Source: Biomphalaria glabrata (lineage: Eukaryota; Mollusca; Gastropoda; Planorbidae). Taken from it: 64,000 bases of DNA. Position numbers and translations under genes: made by a program. The stretch is from contig NC_074713.1 of assembly GCF_947242115.1 (NCBI RefSeq), forward strand, positions 27,371,749 to 27,435,748. Direction: 5' to 3'. Below the pieces are notes generated by a model. That model had not been told where the DNA came from. It worked only from the letters and a program-made list of their open reading frames with translations, and did no database searches. Positions 56,714-64,000 of this stretch are shown here, piece after piece. Position 1 is the stretch's first letter. The number at the start of each line of letters is the position of its first letter.

Positions 56714-57589
56714 AAACCTTTCTTCTGGTCGGAGTTAGTCCGTGGGCCGTAGTTTGCCCATCACTGCTATACAGCTTATGTCTAGCGGTAGATAACTTTA
56801 CTTTTATTGCTGGAAAGTTTCACTCTAAAAGGAAATCACGGTAGTGTGCCCTTTGTTTACAAGTTGATTTTTTTTGCTAAAATCCCTCTTTCAGATTATT
56901 GCTGAAAATGGTTACTTAAAATCTTTACTAAAAATACTTGCTAGAATGTTTATTATCCATGTTTACTAAAAAATGACAGCGTGTTATAATAAAAAAAAAT
57001 AGTTACCAAAGTTTACCGTTTATATGTGCTAGTTTTCATCCTGAAAATAATACAATTTAAAACAGGTTAAAATAAAACTATTCTGTACACATCTGTGTAT
57101 ATCGAGTAAAAGTTAGTTCTTACATGTATGTCAAACATAAAGAAAGAAATAATAGTGAAACCAGATTTTCAATAGAGCTGTTAGTTTATGAGATCTTAAA
57201 GTAAAAGACGGACAGACAGACAGCATAAAAACAACAGAGCTTTTTGTTTTTGGGCTAGCCTATAGTTTTAAAAAATGTCCCCAGCAAAATGAGAAATGAA
57301 CGTAGATAGTAAGATAGGTCAAGTAAGTGTGCCATGTTTCACAAGTGAAGTCGCAGCTCATCACAAGACAATTGGAGTGTGTACTTCACATCTAGTTCAA
57401 GCTTACCTGTTGTCAAGTTTCAAACTTCTTTCTCCCAAGTCATCCATTTGAATTGTAAATTAAGCAGGACTACTTCGTTATTCAAATAGAATGTTGTTAT
57501 TTTTTTTTTATAAAAAAGAGAGAGAGGGAGAGAGAGAGAGACTGAGAAAGAGATAACATTTACACTGATCATAACAATGATTAAAAAGA
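56714..57589. other. Non-coding spacer with a decayed hAT end
   Basis: 56740-56768 reads GGGCCGTAGTTTGCCCATCACTG, a typical hAT right terminus (inward CAGTGATGGGCAAAC). Its partner end was not found; it may have been displaced by the LINE and LTR insertions to the left. Otherwise AT-rich with no gene. Confidence 0.5.
57515..57545. repeat. GA microsatellite
   Basis: AGAGAGAGGGAGAGAGAGAG, directly upstream of the LINE tail. Confidence 0.85.
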
Positions 57590-57757
57590 AGAAGATGAGG
57601 CCGACAGAGCAAGCGATGGGAAGACAACATCAAAGAATGGACTGGTCTGTCATTGAATGAAATTCTACCCAAGGCAAAAGACAGAGAGGAACGGAGAAAG
57701 GTGATCAACAGATCTGCTATGGTGCCCAAACGGTTCAACAAAGAAAAGGTTAGGTGA
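57590..57757 (+). pseudogene. LINE reverse-transcriptase C-terminal tail
   Basis: Plus-strand frame: GRQSKRWEDNIKEWTGLSLN, then EILPKAKDREERRKVINRSA and MVPKRFNKEKVR, then a stop at 57755. This is the conserved C-terminal tail of an APE-type LINE reverse transcriptase (G-R-x-x-K-R-W-E-D-N-I-K-E-W-T). It is intact over about 52 codons but severely 5'-truncated. The same motif in decayed form is at about 13048. Confidence 0.85.
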
Positions 57758-57959
57758 AAGTAATTATTAGTCTGCTCAACAGCGTCAATTGTTCAGTGTC
57801 TTAAAAGTCACAGAAACAGTTGTCCATCCAAATCTTGACTTCAGTGGACATTGTGGTTGTTGATAAAAACTCACCACCATCTTAGCACCCATTAGGAGGA
57901 GATAGACGCTATATATAGACTATGATGAAATAGTCCTGCTACACGTCATTACTACTTAC
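57758..57959. other. Intron side of galectin unit C exon 5
   Basis: Unique sequence left of the exon 5 donor; no feature recognised. Confidence 0.4.
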
Positions 57960-58082
57960 CGATTCTGGGTCAAATAATTGAACTCTGTTGACTCTAATAT
58001 CACCTGTTAAGTACAGATGACTGACCATCTGGAATGGTATTCTGTGCTTAAAGAACTGCACGATCGTGTTGTCCACTGACAC
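57960..58082 (-). CDS. Galectin unit C, exon 5 (end of carbohydrate-recognition domain)
   Basis: Minus-strand exon of 123 nt, phase 0 to 0. Acceptor CATTCCAG ends at 58083; donor GTAAGT starts at 57959. It encodes VSVDNTIVQFFKHRIPFQMV then SHLYLTGDIRVNRVQLFDPE and S. Same length as unit A exon 5, with the shared FxHR(I/L)P and LYL.GDI core. It joins exon 4 (...QDGYE) across a 1.8-kb intron. No stop codon; the donor is a perfect GTAAGT. Confidence 0.9.
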
Positions 58083-59099
58083 CTGGAATGAACAACAACA
58101 AACAAGAAAGACATTTAAAAAATACTTTAAAAAAACAAAGCTTATACGAAGTGTAATCGTATCAATTAGTTTGGATCAGTCATGTCATTAAATGTGTCAT
58201 AGATCTAAACTATCAATAATAAATCTGTGCGATTAATAATATTTTGACAATTGTTTTTGTTTAGCACTATTTCGTGCTTTTAGCTTTCTCACTACACTAT
58301 CATCTTATCACTTATCTGGGGGGGGGGGGGGAAAGAAAGGGATATCTGGGTAAAGTTGTACCGTAATTTATTTTTAAAAGCGTTTGCAAAAAAAAAAAAG
58401 GTGGGAACGATCTAAATTCAAACTCGTGACTCACGCTACCTCGGGCAGACGTACTAACCACTCTGCTAGCGAGGGGCTTATGACCTGAGAAGATTGTATA
58501 TTTAGATATTGTCTGTCTCAATTTGAGGAGTGCCAACCTATAAAGGGGACCAATTCAGTCAAGTACTATTTCTTTCCTTTATTCGAGATACCAAACATAA
58601 TAATTAATTACCATTAGTTTATTAACTAATTGGTAATTTTTTTATATTGATTTTTGTGTTGTCAAATAAAAGAAACAATTGTGCAAAAATGTTCAGCTTG
58701 ATCCGAGATTGGCTGTCTCAGAAATAACGTGTACAAACAGAGACAGACAGACAGAGGGAGTTGATATAAGCCTACCAATGAAAAAAGCATCCTTTACTAC
58801 AGGTGCTCCCCTATATATGTTGTCCCATGTATAAGTATATCATTGGCTGCGCTGGGTTCCTCGACAGAGAGTTGTCGTCCAATTCAAAACTTGTAGTGTC
58901 AGCAGTCTGGACTCAGCAGTTGAATAATCAGATTGAATAAACATTGACAACCTTCTTCTGTTAGACCCGTTTCTTGTATTTCTTTGACTTATCATTAAGA
59001 GCTGGTTTGATGGCACAGACCCGTCAGTTATATTGGTGTTGTAAAAATGAATCGGCTTATACAAAAAAAACAACGTTCCAACATCTAGATCTTGTACTG
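58083..59099. other. Intron of galectin unit C, left part
   Basis: Occupied mainly by the long dispersed repeat (58160-58770). The remainder is AT-rich with no recognised feature. Confidence 0.55.
58160..58770 (-). repeat. Long dispersed repeat with internal tRNA-like box, copy 2
   Basis: Minus strand: GTTGATATAAGC-like end, GTCTGTCTGTCT, AACACGTTATTTCTGAGACA, CCTTTATAGGTTGGCAC, then GCTAGCAGAGTGGTTAGTAC and CACGAGTTTGAATTTAGA (A- and B-box-like), and GACTGATCCAAACTAATTGA. Same order as 42010-42560. Confidence 0.72.
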
Positions 59100-59365
59100 T
59101 GTTTGGCCTCCTTCAGTCGTAGAATGACTAATGTTCATATTGCTGTGGAGCCCTATTTTGGAGAGACACTCCCGTCCCGTCCACAACTATCTCAGGTTAA
59201 GGTGGATTTCGCTTTGGTGGTAGAGGAGCAGGCCATTTTTCGTATGGCACGCTTTTCTTCCAGAGCTGAGGCTCGTGTTTTCTCGCTGTCCATAGCTTTC
59301 TTGGTCACCGTCTCTCTCCATCTGGTGCGGTCTAGGGCTATGTCTTCCCAATGTACTATTACCAG
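59100..59365 (-). pseudogene. 3' fragment of the RTE/I-like LINE
   Basis: Minus-strand frame: HWEDIALDRTRWRETVTKKA, MDSEKTRASALEEKRAIRKM, then ACSSTTKAKSTLT and a stop. It matches the 3' end of the element at 23265-23540, including the 3' UTR words CTCCAAAATAGGGCTCCACA and TACGACTGAAGGAGGCC. This copy keeps the final 53 codons in one frame. Confidence 0.88.
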
Positions 59366-59881
59366 TTCAACTATGGCGGATGATCATTAATGGAATGTAT
59401 GATGTATCCGTTAAACAAAAGAAAAAGTACGAAAGCATTTAAAAGCTGTCTCTTTGAATGAGCGCGTGTTATTTTTATTGTCACTTCTTTTATCAATACA
59501 GAATCAAATTTCTAGGATCTTACTTTTGGATGACTTAGTATTATTGAGGTCACAACAGTTATCTTTCAATATAGAGTCCTTAACATTTGATTTGTGCATG
59601 TATTTACATTTTTTAAATGTTTTCCTTTAAGTTCTATCATATCGCCACTTCCCACCACATTTCGCCAAATTACTTTGCCTTTTTTTTTTCTATGCTGTTG
59701 TATTTTTAATGCTTAAACTTGAACAGTGTAAACTTTAAATCTAAATGTAAACAAAAAAAAAAAAGCAGGTAGTTGTGATTAACTTGAAAATCAACGCCCA
59801 TCACAAACACAATGAAAATATGAACCGCAAATCTTTCAAAGGAACAAATTATTATAACAACAATTCGTTACAATTTTTTAC
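59366..59881. other. Intron of galectin unit C, right part
   Basis: AT-rich intron sequence up to the exon 4 donor; an A-run at 59752-59764. No other feature. Confidence 0.5.
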
Positions 59882-60083
59882 CTCGTAACCATCTTGTGTA
59901 ACATCAAACCGTAACTCAAAAACTGTATCTTTCTTGAATGGTACATAGTCTTCTGTCTCCTCATAGCCCCAGTCGTCGCGCTGTTTATCATTGCAGTACA
60001 CAATTTTATCTTTCAAGCGAGGGTTGTAGTGGAAGGCCACGTCATAGTCAGTGTCAAGACCGACACAGAAGCTGGCACTGAAG
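59882..60083 (-). CDS. Galectin unit C, exon 4 (sugar-binding core of the domain)
   Basis: Minus-strand exon of 202 nt, phase 2 in and 0 out. Acceptor ACTTTCACAG ends at 60084; donor GTAAAA starts at 59881. It encodes FSASFCVGLDTDYDVA, FHYNPRLKDKIVYCNDKQ, DDWGYEETEDYVPF and FELRFDVTQDGYE. HxNPR, the V..N pair, the stacking W and a following E-E are present, so sugar binding is predicted. The matching exons 1-3 are not in 60084-64000, which is filled by a 20-bp repeat and a LINE; they must lie beyond the right edge if the unit is whole. Confidence 0.94.
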
Positions 60084-60134
60084 CTGTGAAAGTCAATGAG
60101 ATAAAATGGTGCTCAGTTGTTTAATGTAAGCCAA

Positions 60135-60560
60135 AATAAAGGGATTAAAGTGAAGTGACATGAAATAAAGTGAAGCGACATGAAATAAAGTGAAGTGACA
60201 TGAAATAAAGAGAAGTGACATGAAATAAAGAGAAGTGACATGAAATAAAGAGAAGTGACATGAAATAAAGAGAAGAGATATGAAATAAAAAGAAGTGACA
60301 TGAAATAAAGTGAAGTGACATGAAATAAAGTGAAGAGATACGAAATAAAAAGAAGAGACATGAAATAAAGTGAAGTGACATGAAATAAAGTGAAGTTACA
60401 TGAAATAAAGTGAAGTGACATGAAATAAAGTGAAGAGACATGAAATAAAAAGAAGTGACATGAAATAAAGTGAAGTGACATAAAATAAAGAAAAGTGACA
60501 TGAAAAAAAGAAAGTGACATGAAATAAAGAGAAGTGACATGAAAATAAAGTGAATCAAAT
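60135..60560. repeat. 20-bp minisatellite, about 20 units, next to galectin unit C exon 4
   Basis: Tandem GTGAAGTGACATGAAATAAA (20 bp) with GAGAAG, AAAAAG and AGATA variants. It starts about 50 bp upstream of the exon 4 acceptor. Two overlapping minus-strand open frames (Ser-Leu-Phe-rich) are by-products of the repeat. Confidence 0.95.
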
Positions 60561-60846
60561 GAAGTGGAATAAAGGGAAGTGATGTGGAATCAATTGTATT
60601 GGATTGATATAAAGTGATGTAGTTTTGATTTGATTTGATTTTGATTTTATGCACATCGGAACAATTTAGGCCATGTCGTGCCTGCAGTCCCTTAAGGACT
60701 AATCTCTCTAAACAACAAGGGCCAGATTCTATACAGTCATATCATTAAAATCAAGGTCTATTCACAGTTAAAATAGTAAAGGTAGTAAAAATTTAAATAT
60801 TTGGTAAAAATCTAATGTAAATAGTGCATGTTCACAAATTCAGAAA

Positions 60847-61758
60847 TCAGACCTTCGTAGATAGCCCCACTTCCCGGATAAAGCCCAGTACCTTCCCAGG
60901 GTCGACATTATCAAATAGTGTTTTTAAGCCAGTGGCTCTAAAATATTTCTCCCTGACATCCTGGTATCTGTGGCAATCAACGAGGATATGTTCCACGATG
61001 AGGCGAGAGTCACAGTACTCACAAAGTGGGGGCTCCTCTCTCTTCAGCACAAAAGAGTGCGTGATGTAGGTGTGGCCAATCCTAAGTCTGGACATGGTCG
61101 TGCTACCACGCCTTGTCAGACCCTTAGATGTGGGCCGCCACCCGACATCCGCCACAATCTGCCTGAGTTTACTGTGAGTCTCAGCCTCCCATCGGTTCTG
61201 CCATTCTCGATAGGTGGCAGAGGCAATACTTTGTCTCAGGTCCGAGCAGGGAATTTGGGTTCCTGACACCGCATGATTTAGGGCTCTCTTTGCTTCTCTG
61301 TCTGCGGCTTCGTTTCCCTCAATGCCAACATGGGAGGGGACCCAGATGAAGGTGACATCCCTACGGTCGGCTGTTATTTGGTCCAACAGCTTCAGGCTCT
61401 TATGTACCAATGGGATGTCAGTCTTCATCCGCCCCAAAGCTTGCAATGCAGATTTGGAGTCAGAGCAGATTATAAATTTCCTCCTTTCTGATGCTTTAAC
61501 GGCCGTAAGTGCAAGCGATATTGCATGCATTTCGGCCGTAAAAATGGAGCAGCCATCGGGGAGTCTACGGGAGATTGTTTTGTTCCGAAAGGAGCAGGCA
61601 CACGCGACCTTTCCATCCATTTTGGATCCGTCTGTGTAGATGGTGCCACAATCTCCGTAGCTCTCCTGCAGTTCCTTAAAGTGGACTTGTAGTATGCTTG
61701 GGTCTGTATTTTCTTTTTTGAAATTAAGGAGGGATAAATTTAATTTGGGTTTATTCAT
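60847..61758 (-). CDS. LINE ribonuclease H and C-terminal zinc-finger region
   Basis: Open frame of 303 codons. The RNase H fold shows its acidic residues: D in YTDGSKMDGK (about 41), E in FTAEMHAISLALTAV (about 75), D in CSDSKSALQALG (about 98), and the last motif WVPSHVGIEGNEAADREAKR (about 139-158) with its H and D. It ends with a CCHC-type LINE finger, CEYCDSRLIVEHILVDCHRY (about 247-266). In such elements RNase H removes template RNA during reverse transcription. This part is intact although the upstream RT is broken. Confidence 0.9.
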   Translation of the reverse strand: MNKPKLNLSLLNFKKENTDPSILQVHFKELQESYGDCGTIYTDGSKMDGKVACACSFRNKTISRRLPDGCSIFTAEMHAISLALTAVKASERRKFIICSDSKSALQALGRMKTDIPLVHKSLKLLDQITADRRDVTFIWVPSHVGIEGNEAADREAKRALNHAVSGTQIPCSDLRQSIASATYREWQNRWEAETHSKLRQIVADVGWRPTSKGLTRRGSTTMSRLRIGHTYITHSFVLKREEPPLCEYCDSRLIVEHILVDCHRYQDVREKYFRATGLKTLFDNVDPGKVLGFIREVGLSTKV

Positions 61759-61815
61759 TAGCCAAGGAGGATTCTGAGGGGTTTCTATTTTAGAGATTTG
61801 GTCAATGGGTGGGGC

Positions 61816-62394
61816 TCAATTTTGGATGGGTTCTCTCATTCGAAGGCCCAACGGCTGTATAACGTTATGCCTTCGATTGTATAATTCTACCTCTGTGGGG
61901 TTAAATATGGAGTCGAAAGCAGGGTTCGTGGGGTTGGATTTTAGCTTGACTATATACTGCATTGCAAGCTTTTTCATTCTTATATCCATGGGGAGTTCTC
62001 CAGCCTCCACATGGAGACTTGGGATAGGTGATGTACGAAACGCGCCGAGACTGAGACGCAGGGCAGCATTTTGTATTGGTTCCAGTATTTTTAGGTACGA
62101 CTTCCTTGCTGCTCCATATATTATGGATCCGTAGTCTAGCTTGGATCGAATTAGACTCAGATAAAGCAGCAGCAAGGTATCTCTGTCAGCTCCCCAGTCC
62201 GTATGGCTGAGTACTCTAAGTATGTTTATTGACTTTTGGCATTTCTTCTTAAGTTCCTTAATGTGGGTGAGAAAATTAAATTTGGAATCTAAGGTGAGGC
62301 CTAAAAATTTTGTAGTTTTCACGACAGGAATCTTCTTTTTGTGTATAAATAGTTCAGGGTCTGGGTGGAGTCCCCTTAGATTACAAAAATGCAT
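61816..62394 (-). pseudogene. LINE RT thumb / C-terminal segment
   Basis: Reads NLRGLHPDPELFIHKKKIPV, TTKFLGLTLDSKFNFLTHIK, YLSLIRSKLDYGSIIYGAAR and NAALRLSLGAFRTSPIPSL: the standard region between palm and RNase H in I/Nimb/Jockey-type LINEs. A stop near 61816 separates it from the RNase H frame. Confidence 0.85.
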
Positions 62395-62445
62395 ACTAAC
62401 TGTTTTAGAGTCTGAAAATTTAAAACCATTATCGTTTGCCCAACC

Positions 62446-62918
62446 CTAAATTTTGTTTAAACATAACTGTAATTTTCTTTCTAAGGTGTTCATGTTTTTC
62501 CCATAAGTAAAAATGACAAAGTCATCAACATACAAAGAGCACTCTATGCCAGGGGACAGCGTATTTATGATGCTATTTATTTTAACGTTGAACAGGGTGA
62601 CTGACAGAATGCTGCCCTGGGGTACACCCATTTCCTGGTCATGAGTGTCAGAAGCGGAGTTGCCCACTAGAACCTGAAATTTTCGGTCTTTCAGGAATTC
62701 CCCCCAAAAACGTGGAGGTGTCCCTTAAGCCCCATAAGCTCCAGGTCATGTAGAATGCCATGTTTCCAGGTTGTGTCATAGGCCGTTTCTATATCGAAGA
62801 ATACAGCTACTAGATGTTCTCTTCTGAGTAATGCATTTCTAATATAAGCTTCCAGCCTTACCAGGTGGTCAGTTGTTGTCCGCCCCTGCCGGAATCCACA
62901 CTGGCAGTTGGAGATCAC
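62446..62918 (-). pseudogene. LINE RT palm segments (two frames)
   Basis: 62918-62691 carries FRQGRTTTDHLVRLEAYI and VFFDIETAYDTTWKHGIL. 62667-62446 carries QEMGVPQGSILSVTLFNVKI and the catalytic SLYVDDFVIF. A frame change and small loss near 62690 lie between the two catalytic blocks. Confidence 0.85.
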
Positions 62919-64000
62919 TTCCTCTCCAGGTACCAGACCAGCCTTCTGTTAATCATTCTTTCCATGGTTTTGCAGATGCAGCTTGTTAGTGCTATTGGTC
63001 GATAGCTAGTTTAGGTATGGTATAACTGTGGCTTTCCTCCACCTGTTTGGGAAAGCGCCTGTTTGCCACACACATTTATAGACCCCTAGCAGGACTGCCA
63101 ATGAGGGTTCGGGAAGGTGCTTGAGGAATTGGTAATGGATTTCATCTTCTACAGGCGCTGTGTCATGTGACTTGTCCAGCGATTTCCTCAGTTCCTCAAG
63201 CGAGAACGGTTTGTTGTAGTCTTCATTGTTCTCTGACCTGAAATCAATGGGGTGTCTTTCCTCCCTGGTTTTGAATTTTTGGAACTCTGGCGTGTAGTGT
63301 GCAGTGGATGACTTTTCTGCTATTGAGGATGCAAGGCAGTCAGCTATTTCTCTGGGGGACGTGACAGTTCGTCCTTGGTTTTTCAGACGCCCTATTGCAT
63401 TTGATTCTTTCCCTTTGATTCGCCTTACTGCCTTCCAAACCGCTCTAGCAGAAGTTTTGGCATCTAGACTGCCGACAAAACTTCTCCAGGAATTCCTTTT
63501 GGCTGACCGTATGGTTTGTCTAGCCTTTGCTCTAGCTATCCTGAATAGCTTTAGGTTTTCCTGGGAAGAATTCTTTATAAATGCAGCCAGTCGTTTTTTC
63601 CTATCGCCAATAGCACTTTTGCAAGCTGTACCAAACCATGGTTTGCTAGGCCGTTTTGGATTTGCGGAGGTTAGGGGTACAACTTTCCTAGCTATACTTA
63701 GTAGCTAGCTAGCAAAGGTATCAGCTGGGTTCTGTTCATCGAGGATATTTTCTGTGATATCCTCGGAGCATCTTTTTTGGAATTGTTCCCAATCGGCCTT
63801 ATTCAGTTTCCACCGCTAAGGTCGTCCCAATGAGGGGAGATTGTTAGTAATGATGATTGGGAAGTGATCACTTCCCCGTAGATCATTGCTAACTGACCAT
63901 TTAAAGTCGTCCAGAAGTCCGGGGACGCATACGGTGAGGTCAATGCATGTGAGTGATCCAGTTCCTGGGTGAAGGTAGGTCGGTGATGCATCATTAAGTA

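Larger units (their letters stand above)
60640..64000 (-). mobile_element. RNase-H-bearing LINE, continues beyond the right edge
   Basis: Reads right to left. The end of an APE endonuclease (GSLTCIDLTVCVPGLLDDF and GSDHFPIIITN, about 63960-63840) leads to a linker (AFIKNSSQENLKLFRIARAK, about 63580) and RT with NCQCGFRQGRTTTDHLVRLE (62910), FFDIETAYDTTWKHGIL (62810), GVPQGSILSVTLFNVKIN (62630) and the catalytic YVDD (about 62540). A C-terminal part (62394-61816) and a ribonuclease H plus zinc-finger region (61758-60847) follow. The 3' tail is ATCAAAATCAAATCAAATC (60645-60620). At least four frame breaks are present, including a loss near 62690 and one near 63010. It lies in the intron upstream of galectin unit C exon 4. 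Confidence 0.92.

Noticed and set aside
60113-60654. Two overlapping minus-strand open frames of 135 and 169 codons
   Set aside because: Generated by the 20-bp repeat read in successive frames; products are simple Ser-Leu-Phe-Ile repeats.

Overview
The window is animal nuclear DNA: AT-rich, intron-rich and packed with transposable elements. Host coding signal is limited to galectin exons, all on the minus strand. Galectins of this type together with CR1-like, RTE/I-like and RNase-H LINEs, ZMYM1-like hAT elements and many minisatellites suggest a mollusc, most likely a heterobranch (freshwater) snail. That placement is inference; I cannot search a database.

Host genes. Three homologous galectin carbohydrate-recognition units lie in one orientation. 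Unit C (exons 60083-59882 and 58082-57960) has its 5' exons beyond the right edge. Unit B runs 44439-33799 and unit A 12175-5558. A and B each have a 13-nt ATG exon, then exons of 41, 89, 202 and 114 or 123 nt. Exons 3-5 form a phase 0-0 cassette encoding one complete domain. No unit has a recognisable stop-bearing last exon: each ends at a strong splice donor. They may be three tandem genes with unseen tail exons, or pieces of a multi-domain galectin joined by exon 5 to exon 3 splicing.

Mobile elements, left to right. A 1.96-kb hAT-type element (79-2042) with perfect 12-bp inverted ends and 8-bp target duplications sits inside an older repeat. A foldback element with arrays of 15-16 bp repeats at both ends lies at 2881-3869. 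A CR1-like LINE (5971-8772) is inserted in an older L2-like LINE. A ZMYM1-like hAT (13132-19196) is itself split by a young gag-only LTR element (13366-16401). Next come a 33-bp minisatellite carrying a 544-bp insertion (19295-21000), a solo LTR (21770-22164), LINE remnants and an RTE-like LINE with an internal inversion (22.4-25.5 kb), a GC-ended hAT-type element (25741-27376), a LINE with a textbook twin-priming 5' inversion (27825-29312) and a Charlie-type MITE (29485-29697). Two more solo LTRs follow (31025-31251, 32012-32480). The right half holds a 78-bp miniature hAT-type element, a second CR1-like LINE copy (51288-54423) encoding a 2A-like motif and a PHD finger, a 2.1-kb solo LTR (54595-56708), LINE tails, and an RNase-H LINE running off the right edge.

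Satellites. A 22-bp minisatellite of about 4.5 kb (roughly 206 units, with higher-order duplications) fills most of the last recognised intron of galectin unit B and stops about 13 nt from its splice donor. Smaller arrays have units of 33, 20, 17, about 40 and 7 bp.
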